From positions 264,230,925 to 264,294,924 of the forward strand of contig NC_081415.1 in assembly GCF_030272615.1 (NCBI RefSeq): 64,000 nucleotides of DNA, written 5' to 3'. Below the pieces are notes generated by a model, which worked only from the letters and a program-made list of their open reading frames with translations, was not told the origin of the DNA and made no database searches. Below, one piece after another: positions 13,470-28,400 of this stretch. The position numbers and the translations under genes are program-made. The stretch comes from Cryptomeria japonica. Taxonomy: Eukaryota; Streptophyta; Pinopsida; Cupressales; Cupressaceae. How positions within the stretch are numbered: position 1 is the stretch's first letter; each line of letters opens with the position of its first letter.

Positions 13470-16400
13470 CTGCAAACACAAAAAACAGAAATGCAGACAC
13501 TCAAAACACACAATGTAGGATTACCATATTGAAGAAACATAACCGAATATATAAAAAAGATTATCATCCAGAAATATGGAGCAAATTACTTAGCAACATA
13601 TTACACAAGAGGCTTACCTTGGCATTATTATATGCGAAAGGAAGAAAACAACTGCCAACAAAATGCACAGTATCCCAGTGACAACATATGCTTTCCCCAG
13701 GGTATCATTTTTACCACCGAGCCAACTTGTTGTGGAAAGCACCAGACTTTTCTTGCCACCAAAGCTATATGTATTATAGTTATTTTGAATCTCTACTGTA
13801 ATGTAGTCATCAGCTTCAAGATCCACCTCAATTCTTCCATACAATTTTCTGAAGGTTGGGAGTGCTGATATGCGCATCCACACAATAAGATCTTCTTGAT
13901 CACTCAACTTTCACATAATAGACAGAAAAATCAGTAAGCAGCATTGAGGTAATTGTGGAATGTCTTTTTCTTACAAGAAACAGAATACAATTTTATTAGA
14001 TAGTATACAAAATTCTCTACTTACAGGTACTGATGGATCTAGCTTGGCCCCACCAATTAAAGATCCATTCTGAAAATTGAAGGGATAAACTTTTTTCCCA
14101 AATTTATGTTCCCGGTCACTTTTCCAAGCAATATTAGTCTTGTTGACATGTAGTTCAATGTCCTCAAAGAGAGAAAATTTGTAGGTATCATTAAATAAGC
14201 TCCAAGCTATGAGGCCACAGGGTACTATTGGCACACCATTTGAATTTGTTTCAGGACCACAACTACTTTTTGTACTATTGTCCCTCAGACCATACAATAA
14301 CTGCTCGTTGCTTCTGCTTTTAACATATCTGCATTTATTTGAAAAGTAATAAACAGTGTTATGAGATAATTCTGAACAAATAGGGTAAGGATAGGCTTCA
14401 TGTTATATATACTTTTATGGGGTTACTCTGAACTAATAGACAAGGAAAGGCTCCATGAGCATTACACATTGTAAATAAGTTCTTCTGATTATAATAAGCA
14501 TAAAACTTTGGTCCAAAAAATAATGAATACGAAAGCTGAAAAAAAATTTAAAACTTATATTATCGGACTCAAGAAGTCAATTATTGTGAAAAGTTAACGC
14601 CCATTTTTTGTTAGACTTTTTCAAATGGTAAAATCATAGAATATGAGACGCACTCCCGATCCCTGGTATATGCTCCGAGATAGGGATGAGCCTCCATTAT
14701 GGGAAACAAGGTTGAGATGGGAATGGAAGCCATGGAATATCTCTTTTTATTGGTTGAGAGTTCCATCAATTCTGCAGGAGATGCTCTGTGCATCATGTAT
14801 ACAATATTTTTAGAAACTGAAAATTAAAAATTAAAACCATAAAGTGATGAGACTGGCAAACCAAAGTTCTAATTCATTTATTTTTTATTTAACGTTTTTC
14901 AAGATGTATCTTCTATTAATTCATGGGGCAAAGAATTACCTCAATCTGGCTAAGGGAAGTCCCTTCCTACGAAAGTTAGAAAAGCTAACAAGGTACACAT
15001 ATTCAGTTTGTTTTTTCCTCAAAATTTATAAAATTTTGCAGATCTCCCTAAGCTTTCATTGAGGCAGCTTGAGTGTTGTGAAAAGTGCAAAATTTATTTT
15101 GTCAATTCAAAAATTTCTTCACACTTGCAGGAGACCCTCATCATTCAGGGCAGTATTTCTACACTATATTGCTCCTCTGGTCACTGTGCTTTTCCTCAAA
15201 TGTTCTGATCACATGGAGAGACATTCTCAGTATTCTCTAAGCATTGGAAATGCAGATTGGCTGATATATTGGCATTTCCTCCTGTCTGAAGTCATGAACA
15301 ATACAGTTCTGATCCCTGCACAATCTGATTCAGATTTTTGCTCAGATCCAGAGCTTTGACAGATTTAAGTGTCTTTCTAGGGTGCAGAAGTAATCATAAA
15401 AATTTGCACCAACAAGCTGCAGTTGCTACTACAAGGGGAGATTTATACACTTCCGATGCATGGAACAGACCAGGCAGGTTCTGTCAGCTGAAAAAATATT
15501 TTCAGCATCAAAGTTGCAGAAACTATAGAATTAAAGCTGTAAAGTCCTTTTTTTGAAAAAATGTATCTTATACATTCCAGAGAAGAAATTATTATCAGCT
15601 AAGCATTGTGATTTCAAAGAAACAATCTCCCCTTCAAAGCAAAAGAAAGTTCAAACATTGGCCTTGAGCTCCAATTGAAAAAACATATACATCCTTCCAA
15701 AACCACTCAAGCTTAGTTGCACAATCAATGCCCCAATTATTGTCTCAAAAATTGTAATTTCATCATACTAAGTGGGGATATATCTTTCTGAAAAGTAGCT
15801 TTGCTCTTATCCTCTATAGGAAATTAATTGCCACCACAAATTGTATGCCATAGACTCTTGCAGCTGCCCACGACCATCACCAAAACCCCCAGATATTGGA
15901 CATTTCTAATTTTTTTGATAAACTATCTCCCCTTTTCCAAACATTATAAATATTAAAAATCACATTACTCAATTATTTTTTGACAAGAAAACATTAATAC
16001 ATTAGTAGCCATCCTCGCACCTTGTATTCAAAATAGGTTCTTTCTTTCAAATTAGCTTGACAAAGCCTTTGCCATCTCACTTTAGGGTCCTTGAACCTCC
16101 ACTGCTTATTCAATTAGGAGGCAATAGGAATAGACTGTCTCAATAATTATACAAGTTCTTTGTCTTATACGTGAAGAAGGATATACAAATGCTCCACTCT
16201 CAATCTATTCAAGATTGGCATGTACTCTGTTGCAATTTGAAAAGACAATTTTTATGAATCATCTTATATACCTTTTGTAAACCTAGCTTTTTCACTAGCA
16301 TCAACATTTGAACCCTTTTGTGATATACAGATCATGCTCCTTTGAAATTTCTTAGTTGTTGGGAGCACATCCAAACCCTTATTTTTCATACCTTGGGTCG

Positions 16401-19400
16401 TTATTCTTCTTTGCTGTATCCTTTGAAACTTGATACTGAATACTTGAAATTGCCTCTTAACTCTCTCCCATGATCTCCTATGATTTTTTAGTGGAGGTTT
16501 TGTAATATTTAATCTGCCTTCCATTGTGTGGATCTTGATAAAAACTTGCCGCTGCAACAAAAATATTCCATGGCGGTTTGTAAGCTTGCTAGGCCTATGA
16601 AGGAATAGGGATTGTTCTTTTATAAACCACCTCACATGCCAATGCTAGAGTTCACCTAAGAACTCTTCTCGAGTGCAAGTTAGGGAAGAGCAATGGCATG
16701 TTTTGATGCTCCAGCATAAGGTACAATCTTGTGTAATGTCCCCTTCTGCATAGTCATTCTAGGAGGAATTATTAGCCCATTTAATTCCCATAGGTTATAG
16801 TCAGGATAAAGGGAATCAATTATTTTAATTATTTAATATTATCCATCAAAATTAAATAATAAGAATAATATTATTTAACTATTTAATAAATTTTATAAAG
16901 TAACTTTAATGGTTATTTAATTGAGATTTTAATAAAGTCACTTTATTATGTCCCTCAGCTCAAATTTAAATTAAAAAGAGAGGAAAAACCTAAAAAGTGT
17001 CTAGAAGTTTCTTTGGTGTTTATTAAAGAGCAGCTTGGGCTTCATTTGAGAATATGCTTGGTTATTTTCTCATTGTGATTTGGAGAGATTCTCAGAGCTT
17101 GAACCTTAGGAAGAAAACCATAAGGGATTACTGCTTTGGGTAGTGAAACTAAGTTGGCGATATCACTCAAGTATTTCATAGTGCTTTCATCAAATTTGTG
17201 AAGTCTCTTCCAAGGACAAATTTGTAGGGAGTTCCAGGGTTTGTTGCAAAATATCTTTATCATGGATGCCTTACCTAGAGTTTTCATTTTGGAAATTGTA
17301 AGACTATATTTCTGAAGACAATATTGGCGCTGGAAGTGTTTTTGTTTAATTACTCTATATTGTGAGTTGGTGTGGCTTTTTCAGCTATTGCACCCTTGTT
17401 TGGAGATAATATTTCAAAAGTTGAAGATTAAATATTGTGAGTATTCTTGGCGTTGAGGTCAGTATTACCTAGCAATTCTTTTTTACTTGCTGGTCATGGA
17501 CACTCCTAGACAAGTGCAACTTATCTATGGCATGAGACATTTTTTGGCACATGGGAGATTGTATTATTGGCATTGTTGATTGTTTCTCTTGGCATGAGTT
17601 CTTCCTTTTAAATCATGAGCTTCAGTAGCTTTGGTGTGGACTTGGATCATACTGCAAGCTTCTATCTATGTTGTGGGGGTCTCTCCTATCATGGATTGAG
17701 TCTCTTTCTTGGCATGACATCTCATCTTCCCGATGCAAGTTAGACAAGTGGCAGTTGTTCCTTGTCTTGGGTGTATGATTGCTTGGTGTGAGTAGTTGTT
17801 TGGGCATGGAGCTCTTAATGTAACAACTAATGCTTAGTGCTTTCCAACACAAGCATTAGTTTGATGAAACATTCAATATCTATTCTCTGTAAACTCATCC
17901 ATGCTGCGATAAGAGGTCAAAAATGAATTTGTATCTTCTTATTGTGCTATATTCAGTAGTAAGTTAAGTTCCCCTTCTCCATTATTTATATGCATGGTAT
18001 GTCATTATATAATTCATGGTAAAACACACAAACCGGTGGTTAAGCAAATCTGAAATCAAATAAACAGCATAAAAAGCTTATGCACCAACAACAAATGTTT
18101 GCAGTTAGGGTTAAATTTAAGGTCATTCATAAGGGGGTCTTTACATATTGGGAATCCTTTTTCCATAATGTTTTGCAAAGAGGATAGAAGGCTGCTAAAG
18201 GGCAATGTTCACTAACAATTTCTGCTTCTCAATAAAGATTCGTTGATGTGTTCAAATTTCTACCTCTTCAACCTCAGCTTCTACATACTCATTACTTCCT
18301 CTAAGTTGAAAAATTGCATACTATCTGATATAGATCTTGAAGAGCCAAAATCAGAATCACCTTATATGCCCTTGGTATATGAATAGTTCAATTTCCATCA
18401 TTGCTTTCCTCCCTCAAGTCCCAAACTCTACATGGTAGGGCAATGAGCTATAGATTTTCCACTGATTGTGATCCTCTCTTTATAAAAAACTATAGATTCT
18501 CCATTGATTTGTTGGAATCTGTTATTTTTCCTGAGCTTGTCAATCAACCACCCATCAAGAATCTTCTTGGGATCTTTATCCCCTCTTTCCCCCCCTGACG
18601 CTTGCAACAACAATTATTTTGGTTGGTGAGTTTGAATTTGGAAGTGAGCAAGAGATTTTGAGTGGTAGAGACGCGGAGAGAAAAAACAACAGAATGTTGT
18701 GTGGGCAGTAATTAGTTTTTTGTGTGCAGCAACTGAGTGTGTAGTGCAGTGCAGTAGATAGTGAATAGAAGAGTGGGAGTGCAGTGCAGAAGTAGATATC
18801 TCTAGGAAGAAGAGAACGTGCAGCTTCAGATAGAGCAGTAACAACAGCTTCAGATAGTTGCATAAATCAGTTGTGGCAGCAACTCTAGATAGCTTTGAAT
18901 ATTTATTTGTAATCATATTGTAACTTGAGTTTGAAAGATTTGCAAATGTCATTTTTGTGATTAATAGAAAATTGTTATTCATCTCCAATTATTTTTGTAG
19001 TTGTTTAGTTTTGTGTGTGTGTATTGCCAACTATTTGGCAACAGAGTTGCAGTCTTTGTGGGGTTGTTTTCGATTTCTTATTCCATCAAAACTGGTATCA
19101 GAGTTGTGTTCTCCATCTGTAGTTTGGATTCTATTCCAAGAGACTGGTATCAGAGCCATAATTTCTTAGAGCCTTAAGTCTTAGAGTGTGTTGGCCAATA
19201 GTTTTCTAGGTATTGAATGTTCATTGCAAACATGGCTGGAGAAGATAGTAAGAGTTGGCAACAGCCACCATAATTTAATGGACATGACTATGAAGTTTGG
19301 GAAAAGAAAATGAAGATCATCATGGTAGCTAATGATCCATAGGAGTTGGTGGTCAATGGATTCACAAATATGATTGATCTAGCAGCTTATGCAACCCTCA

Positions 19401-22400
19401 CAAACAACCATAAGACCCAACTGAAGGAGACAAGAAAGGATGCAAAAGCATTGAGTTTGACAAAGGCAAGCTTGACATAGGCAATATTCCCCAGGATTGC
19501 AGTAACTACCTATGAAAAGGAGGTTTGGGAAATCCTCCAAATGAGTTATAAGGGGAGTGATAAGGTGAGATTGGTGAAGATCTAGATGCTTTGAAGAAAT
19601 TTTGAAACTCTTCAAATGAAGGACAGTGAGCCCATTTTAGATTTTCATACAAGAGTCTCTGGTTTGAAAATAGTTGAGGACAAATAGTGAGATAATGGAA
19701 GAGAAAAGGATTGTGGAGAAAATCCTCAGAAGCCTACCCTCAAAGTTTGATGCAATAGTCATTGCAATTGAAGAAGTCAAAGGCCTTTCAACAATGACAG
19801 TGGATGGGTTCATTACAAACCTATGAGCAACATCTAAACAGGTTTGCACCTTCTTCCCAAGAGCAAGCTTTTAAAAGTCAAGCCAATGCAAGAGGTAAGG
19901 GGAGAGGTATGAACAACTCTGGATGGAGCTCCAAAGGTAGAGGCAGAAACAACTCTAAAGTAGACAGCTCTGAATGGATGAATAGCCAAGAGGGAGCAAG
20001 TAGCTCTCAGTCCACCTTTGGAGCCAACAAAAACAATAGTAGCTCAAACCAAAGGTATGATAAAAGTAATGTAGAATCTTATTGTTGTCCCAAATACGGT
20101 CATTATGCATGTGAGTGCTGGAAAATGCATCATGACCAGCCAAAACAAAGAGCAAATATGGCTAATGAAAGGGCAGCTGAATGTGATCAGTCAAAGCCCT
20201 TCATAATGTGCAACATTGGTGATAATGGAAGCACTATAAGGTATGGTATTTGGACAGTTGGTGTAGCAACCGCATGACTGGTAATGAGAGTTTATTTTAT
20301 ATTTATTGATAAAATTGTTGAATCTGAAATCAAAATGGGGAAGAATGAAATTGTTTGAGTTGTGGGCAAAGGCTCTATTATGATCCGCACCAAGCATGGT
20401 GATAAAGAAGAGATTAAGAATGTGTATTTTGCCTCAAAGATTAAACACAACCTCTTGAGTGTTGGACAACTGGTCCAAAGAAGTTACAAAGTGTTGATGG
20501 GGAAAGGTGAATGCATCATCTTTGATAAGAATGGTAGCAAGAACGTGGTAGCAACAAATTCCAATGACAAAGAATAGGATGTTTCCTCTTCGAATACAAA
20601 CTGTTTTATCAACCCAGTTTGTCGTTGTACCTCCTAAGCATGAGATAAGTACAATAGTACAACAGCCATGAGAAACGAGTTTTCAAGACAGTCATTCAAG
20701 ATCCCCTCCAAACTTTGGCATCTAATGTATGGACATTTAGGCTATTCTAGTTTGAATCTTTTGTCCAAGAAGGGTATGGTTAGGGGTTTACCAACCATAG
20801 TAGAGCTTAGTGGTAGGTGTGAAGCTTGCATTTTAGGCAAGCAACATAGGCAGCCCTTTCAATCATGGAATTCTAGAAGGGCAAGAGCACCATTGGAGCT
20901 GCTGCATACAAATTTGTATGGCCCTATGTAAACCATTTTTATAGGAAAAAGCCAATATTTTATGACCTTCATAGATGACTACAACTAGAAGACATGCGCC
21001 TACTTCTTGAAGCACAAGTAAGGAACCTTTAGAAGTTCAAAGTGTTTAAGGCCCAAGCTGAGAAGGGGAATGGACACTTCATCAAAGTCCTCAGGTCAAA
21101 TGGAGGGGGAGAGCATACCTCCAATGAATTTGTGAATTCTTGCAAGCATCATGGCATAAAAAAGGAGTTGATGTAAAACTTGTTGATGCATGAAATATCG
21201 TACTACTGGTCTTTCGATCAACACAAAATAGTTTATCGAGATAATCCCATTCTCTCTTGCATAAGGAGGCTTCTAGTGCTTCTAATAGGATCACAAGAAG
21301 ACGACCTCAAGGTTTAAAATGCCAATTCTTTACTGTAGGATAACTCAATGGTTCATGTATTTTGCTGGTAAACACAAGGGGACTTACGAATGCAACAAGC
21401 TGGCTTGCATCTGACGATGCCTTGAATCTCAAGCTAAGAAAATAAATAACAAAAGGATAAGGTTTAGAGGGCCTAAGGGTAATGACAATAACAGTTAATG
21501 CTGCGGGTAGACAAATTCGAATAACTAATCCTTGTTTTGCTAGAGACACCCTTACAACTCAACAAGAACAGTGCAAGCTCCTAGGAAATTAAAGGTTTTC
21601 AAACTATGGACATTTTTTTAGGCACCCAATTCTAGCATAGCCTGAAGCAAACCCCCACAATTGAACTAAGCACAATGATGAGGTTCAGACTAACCATACA
21701 TGGAGACCTACAATCAGTAGGCACCCAATGGTATGAACTTGAAATCAAATTGGATACCTTCACATTTCACCATTAAAATCATTGAACTCTAACAAAAGAG
21801 AGGCAAGGGCCTTTTATAGCTTTTACATTTTGAATCAATGGCTGCAAACTGCCTTCCAAAAGCCTAATAGCTTTAGCCCATGCCTAGTAAATTGCATAAC
21901 TTCCCAACTACCACTTTCAACCACCTTCTCAGCTACCTACAACTGCTTAACATCAATTTTGTAAATCAAGTGGCTAGGAAATAACCCCATAGGTAGTCAC
22001 TGTACAATAAGGCAATTCTTTCAATCTGTTGTGCATTTCTGAGTCTGCATACTAAGTGTTGATTAAATTTCACTCTTTCTGTTGGTGGTGGTATCTTTCA
22101 TCTAGTCGAATTGCTCCTTATCCTTGTGGTGCTCCGAATTCCCTCTAGCTTTATCACGATTACATTTTTTTTGTTCGTGCGATGGATCTCCTCTTGTCAC
22201 CCCCATTGGCTCCATTCATCCTACACAGGCAAGTGAATATAGGATCAATCAACCATGCCTTTAGAAACCGTAAAAAACCAAACTTTATCGTTTGTTCTTT
22301 GTCGTTTGAAACATCATACCCCCTTCATCGGTATTTTAATAGGCATTTGATGGTGTGCCGAGAAAAGGCGTGTTAACAATTGAACCACATTCGAACTTTA

Positions 22401-25400
22401 TTTGAATCGATCCCCTCTTTGGCATGTCATTCTTTATTAGCGAGCCCAAGATTACCTTCGGATTGGCATCATTCCCCAAATTCACTTTCTTCATGTTGGG
22501 CTCCTCGTAATTGATGACTTTGTCCCATTCAGACTGATGTGCGGGTGTATCATCCACCCGTGCTACCCCCTCATGGTACTCCCTGTAATCTGGGGGAAAA
22601 TGTTAGAGTATTCGGGTATTTACTTGATTAACTAAACAATATTTGTTTAATTATTTAAGTTCCCTTTATCTCTTTTACACTTAAGCAAACTTTAGGTGCA
22701 TAATAATTAATTCTTTTATTAATTATTATGTGCAAACCTAGGTTTTCCCTTTTAGGGTTTCTTGACCTATTAAAGGTTAAGTTCATTCTTTTCTTTGCAA
22801 GAAGGTTTTTTACATTACACATTTTGGTGAATATAGAGCTCTCTCTTTTTAAGCATATTTTCTGTGTATTTCTTTCTTCTGTGATTTGCTTCCTTGCTTC
22901 TCCTTGTAACAGGTTTTTCAGCTTGTAGAGATCATTTGAGCTCCTGTGGTGTTGTATTTTCTCAACTCCAACATGGTATCAGAGCTTCAGATCTGCAGCT
23001 ATCTATTCTTGTTTTGAGAATTTTTGCATTGGAAGCAGATTTGGGGTTTCAGAAAGTTTTTTTATGCACCTAGGGATAGACCTTTTTTCTGAGCACTTTG
23101 GGCCTAAACGGACCTCACCATCGTGCTCAGAAGTCCCGAAAACCCCTATGGTCATATAAAATTTGACCTATTTTGGTTCCTGAGCCTCTAGGAGTATTTT
23201 TTCTCCAGATCCAGGCCATACGGCCCTGGCACGTAGTTTGAGAAAAAAATTCAAAAATAATTTTTTTTTGCCTTTTTACGGCATGCAGGCCAGATTTTGA
23301 TTTTTTGAAAAAAAAACCAAAAAAAAATCAAAAATCAAAAAAATTGGTGAAAAAGGAGAGTTATTTTTTTTACAAAAAAATCAAAAAATTTTATTTTTTG
23401 GGGGGTTCCCCATGGTACGCAGGGTACTGTGGGGCCCCCTGCCGCTGCTGCAAATCTGTCAGGCCTCAGGCCCTGTCGTCCTCAACTTCTGGCCTCCGCC
23501 GTCCTCAGCTTCCGGCACCCATGCCGCCCTCCAGCTCCGTTCCTCGCGCCGCCCTCCAGCTTCGGCCCCAGCCGGCCTCCTAGCAGCTTCCCGGCGGACT
23601 GCCCTCCCGGCCCCCCCGTCGGCCGTCTGCCGCCCCAGCCAGCAGCCCGCAACGGCCTCGCCAAACCCTGCTGGCCCCCCTGTTCCCGCTAGGCCCTGCT
23701 CCTCACTGCCGGCCTCGCCACTCCGGCCACCTCCTGGCCCCGTCGGCCCTCAAGCTGCCGTCGGCCCGGCCCCCGCCGGCATCGGCATCCACTGCTTCCC
23801 CAGCCGCTGCGCTTCCCCGGCCGCCTCTGCACCGCTGGCCCCTGCTCTACCTCAGCGCCGCCATCGCAGCTCCCTGCTGCCTCCCTATCGGAGCTCCTCG
23901 CCGGTGCCGCTGGCCCCCCCTACCGCACCGCTGGTGACCGCCTTGCCGCCCAGCTCGGCCACTGCCTGGACACAGTCACTCAGACACCGTGGAGCCACTA
24001 GCCTGCCACCCGTGCGCCATCCACTGGCCTCCTCCGCTCGCCCCAGCCACCAGACTACCCCTTCCTCTTGTTTTGAAGGAGGGGTTTGGTTTTTTGGTCA
24101 TATCTTCGGCATACGGAGTTGTTTTTTCGAAAACGAATAGGCATCGGAAAGCTGGTTCCAAGCTGGACCTCGTCATGTTGGTAATTTTTTCCAATTTTTC
24201 TATTTGACTATGTTTTTTTTCAGTCAAAGTGAGGTCTCTTTTTTGCACTCCGGGAGACGTAGAATGAGCATCTGAACTCCGTTTTTCGAAAAATTTATAT
24301 TTTTGGAAAGCGTGTGCTATGTACTTTCCAGCCATATGAGTTTTATTTCCAGATTCTGCTCCATGGATATTTTATTCAGTTTTTTTCTTTTTAGCACTCT
24401 GGTGGATATCTTGGTTGTTTGATGTCCTGGGATCTCTACTCTGAGTAGGATGTCTCAGTTTTTGCTTTTCTTATCATTGTAGAATTGTATTTATGCAAAT
24501 GCACTGAGATAAAGTTCCATCATGCATTGTTTACTTGGGATCTTGCACATCTTGTGCCTTATTGTACATGCACTATTGATAAAGTGCCATGAGGGGGACG
24601 ATGTTTGCCTTGTTTTCCATCTACCGTTGTCCAGTGAGTGTTCCTTCCACGACATTCACCTCATGATGTGTGTCAAGTGAGTGTTCCTTCCATGACACCC
24701 TGTACTTTCTCAGCACCTTTGATGTTCCTGGTACTTCGTCATGCAGTTCTTGTTGGCTGTTCTTTTCAGTGTACCTGTCCCTCTCCCTCTTCAACATTAT
24801 GGGGAGGTTTGTCCTGTTGGTTCTAATGCTTCTGTGATTTGATTGATCAGCTCTTCAGGCTTTGTTTTTTCATGCCATCTGTATCTTCGATTTCAGTTGT
24901 TTGCCTTGTTTGCCTTCTGATTCGAGTAGTGTCATTTGAGGGCACTCATACAGATTACAGTCTTCTCTACCTGGTCATGTTCAATTTCAGTGGAGGTTCT
25001 TCAGATCAACAGTTATTCTTCGACAGAGTTTGCAAGTTCTTCATGCTTCAGTGGTGTTCTTTTCCATCTTTTTTTGGAGTAGAGTTTTTTCCCACGTGGT
25101 TTTCTCTATTTCTCCAATTCATAGAGATTTGGTTGTATTTGGGTACCTAATCAGGCCTTGTTGCCGGGACCCATCTTTCTTGCTTTTAGTAGTTGTTCTA
25201 GGTTTTAGCTTCTCCCTAAGTCTAGCTTAACGGGGGGTGTTAGAGTATTCGGGTATTTACTTGATTAATTAAACAATATTTGTTTAATTATTTAAGTTCC
25301 CTTCATCTCTTTTATACTTAAGCTAACTTTAGGTGCATAATAGTTAATTCTTTTATTAATTATTATGTGCAAACCTAGGTTTTCCCTTTTAGGGTTTCTT

Positions 25401-28400
25401 GACCTATTAAAGGTTAAGTTCATTCTTTTCTTTGCAAGAAGAAGGTTTTTTACATTACACATTTTGGTGAATATAGAGCTCTCTCTTTTTGAGCATATTT
25501 TCTGTGTATTTCTTTCTTCTGTGATTTGCTTAAAGCTTCTCCTTGTAACAGGTTTTTCAGCTTGCAAAAATCATTTGGGCTCCTGTGGTGTTGTATTTTC
25601 TCAACTCCAACAAAAAAGTTGCATCTTTCGTACTTGCACTTGATTCCCCGATCTTGTAGATCTGGGACATGTGGCAATCGGGGTGAAATACTTCATAGTC
25701 TTCCATCTGCCAATGGAAGAGCCCAACGAGGAAACTTGTTTCATCCTCTGAGCATCCCTGCAGTTCCAAAACCCCTTCGTTATCAGGTTCTATCCTTTTC
25801 TTGCCATTCTGTGAGCCCCATTCCCAGTTGTGCGAGTCATCAAAGTTCGAATCGGACAACACCAATTCCTCACTTACAACTTGATTCCTCAAGTCAATCA
25901 CGTACTTCTGGCCTTCACTCTCGATGGAGAGTATGTTTTTCTTCCAGTTGTGGTTCGCCTTTGCCATAATCAGCCAACCCCTCCCTAGAAGGGCGTCATA
26001 GGCCTTTTTCTCCAATGGTATGACCACGAAGTCAAGGAAGAAGTGTTGGGTACCGACAACAACTTTTTGAGCCATGAGTGTCCCCAGGGGCTTGATTCCA
26101 TGCTGGTCAGCATTGACCAAGTGGAATTTTGGTGGCTAGAGAGTTGGCTTGCCCAGACCCCTCCATGTCTCCTCCAGTAACACGTTCACTCCGGAGTCGT
26201 CGTCAACAATGGTGTTCATACCAAGTAATTCTATTGCTGCCATGGGGTCTGTGCCAAATGGTTTTGTTGCCATCTAACAGTGTTCCTGGTTGGCAATGTT
26301 GTCACCAACAATGTTTGTAAGAGCCATCTTCAATTGTGGCATTATTTGTAGAAAGTCAGACACGTGTATGGGTACAGTGGTTTGCAACATCTGTTTGATG
26401 ATAGTTTTCTCAGACTCTGACCGGAGTGGGGTACTAGCAGTATTGTGTGAGGCCCAAAGTTCGTTCCACATCAGCCTTAGCTTCTCGGAGTCTCTCCTCC
26501 GTCCGGGGATCGGGGTACACCGCCTTCTTACTCTGCAATGCTGTTATTGCCAGTACCTCCTCGTCTGGCTCCTTCACGTCCAACATATTTACTCCCTTCT
26601 GTTTCAGGCAATCAGTGTCCTCATGGTTTCCAAGACCACACTATTTGCACAACAAACCTCCACCATTATTCCCACTCTGACATTCCCGAGCAAAGTGGCC
26701 CCACTCATTGCATTTCTGGCATTGGATCATGGTCCGCTCCTTTGCATCGTACTGGATTTTTCTCCTTGGTGTGTTATTATTGGAATGGTTGTTTTCGCAC
26801 CGATTATTGCAGTATCCTGTTGGTGAAGCCTCCGAGTTTGTTGATTGTTTAGGTGGTGTAGCTAGTGGTGTAACTTACTCACCTTGAGTGTAAAGCACTT
26901 GTGTGCTCCGTGTTTTTAAATTGTACGGGCATTCCTTAGTGGAATGACTCAGTACCTGACAGATGTCACAAAAGGCTTTCCTCGGACAGGTTCCCTTCGT
27001 ATGCCCTTCTGCCTTGCAATCGGTGCACCAAAGTTCTTTGTCGTCTCTACCACTCTCCTTATCAGCCTTCAACTCTTTCATCATTTGCAACATGTCCTTT
27101 CGAAGAATTTGTACGGTTTTGGATTCGTCGTCGCTACTCGAGTGAGCGTTCTGGTCGACGTGGTCCTCCTCTGCTACGTTCGACAGTGGCAGGTTCCTCT
27201 CACACTTCGACTCTTGCTTTGCCTTTCCGGACTCTCTGGGCCTTTAGCAATCTCTCGTAGTCAACGTCTCCATTCGTTTTTCTCTCTAATACATTGGGAT
27301 CTCTGTACCGACCCCTCACCTACCTCTTTGTTGGTACCAGTACGTCATTGGTCCTTGTTGGGACGTAGGGGCATTAATTGCGGGGGGTACGACGTCTGCT
27401 CGTATCCCTCTCTTCCTCTTCCCTACGGCTTTGTTCTTCGTACTGCTGCCGACGACATTCCTGATTGGTTTCTTCCCGTTAGTCTTGAAGTTCAATTAAG
27501 TTTAGTGCCAACTACCTCGAAAGGCTCCCAAGCAGATCAAAGACAGGTGTCTTGACCATGAGTTCACCACGTATCGTGCCTTCAGGAATGGCTCTCTCCC
27601 GAGCCTCCCTCTGCACGTACTGCATGACAAAAACCTCCCACAGGTCCACCAAGTCCTCTGTCAATTGATTCTCCCAAGTTTCTGCCTTGGACACTTCTTT
27701 GTGTGTATCACTGTCAGTAACAATCAACTGCTGATCGAATGGTCGGACCATTAGTGCCTACCGCCTGCCGCCATATTGATCTCCGGAATTTGAATTGGCA
27801 ACAATGCCAAAATGCTTACTCCCTACGGTGAGTTGTTCAAGTTCACGGAATAAACCGTAAATGTACACAAAACATATAACCAACAACTACGATTGTACTC
27901 AGAACATTAATTAAAAGTAATGGTCACAACAATATAGCAGAAAGATGTTCTCTTTTATTGCATTCCAAAAGTTGGTACATCAACAACAACATTGGCATGG
28001 TTCCCTTACATTGTACTTATATAAGACACCCAGTGGTTGGCGGAGGTGCCAACCGTCACAACTATCGACTCACCCCTACGGGAATTGTTATCACAAAAGC
28101 TTGCACCCTTGTTGAGCTATCAACTAAGCAACCTTGTGAAACATTGAAACAACCCCGAAGTGTGGGACCTTGCGCAAGGGGGTTGAATCTCCGGAGAAGG
28201 TCGGCTTCCTTCTTGATCCAGGTGTAGGTGTTGAAACAACTCAACACTTCAAAACTTACTCCTAAGCCTATCCTAACAAATTGAAAAGGTAAAGGGAAGA
28301 GAGAAATGCTTGAAATAGAAGGAGGTGATGCACCAAGGAGAAATTGTTCCTCTCCCCACCGAAATGGCACAAGGAATCAACTGAAATACCCAAGAGATGC

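Larger units (their letters stand above)
22601..25612 (+). mobile_element. Complete non-autonomous LTR retrotransposon
   Basis: Two LTRs of the same sequence flank a 2.26-kb interior. LTR1 (22,601-22,973) is followed at once by a PBS; LTR2 (25,238-25,612) is preceded by a G-run acting as PPT. The interior encodes no gag or pol, so mobilisation would need proteins from another copia-like element with the same tRNA-Met primer. Flanks are GAAAA and AAAAA, a near target duplication. It sits inside a gypsy pseudogene whose reading frame resumes on either side, proving a nested insertion. LTRs differ at roughly a dozen positions plus small indels, so the insertion is not recent. Confidence 0.9.

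Noticed and set aside
14461-14500. Candidate for the missing ALIS exon (TATTATAATCAGAAGAAC on the minus strand)
   Set aside because: Frame and flanking splice sites do not fit, and the residues do not match the family beyond a few.
16264-16635. 123-codon minus-strand open frame
   Set aside because: No recognisable domain, no neighbours or homologous segment in the window; treated as chance or unidentifiable relic.
18576-18988. Minus-strand open frames of 95 and 124 codons
   Set aside because: They lie in the copia LTR, antisense, without domain.
23412-24140. 242-codon open frame as a real gene
   Set aside because: Composition-driven: GC-rich DNA open in all three frames, no domain, inside a non-autonomous LTR element.
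26290-27555. Plus-strand open frames of 104-203 codons
   Set aside because: Shadows of the minus-strand gag-protease pseudogene, which has zinc knuckles and a D-S-G motif.
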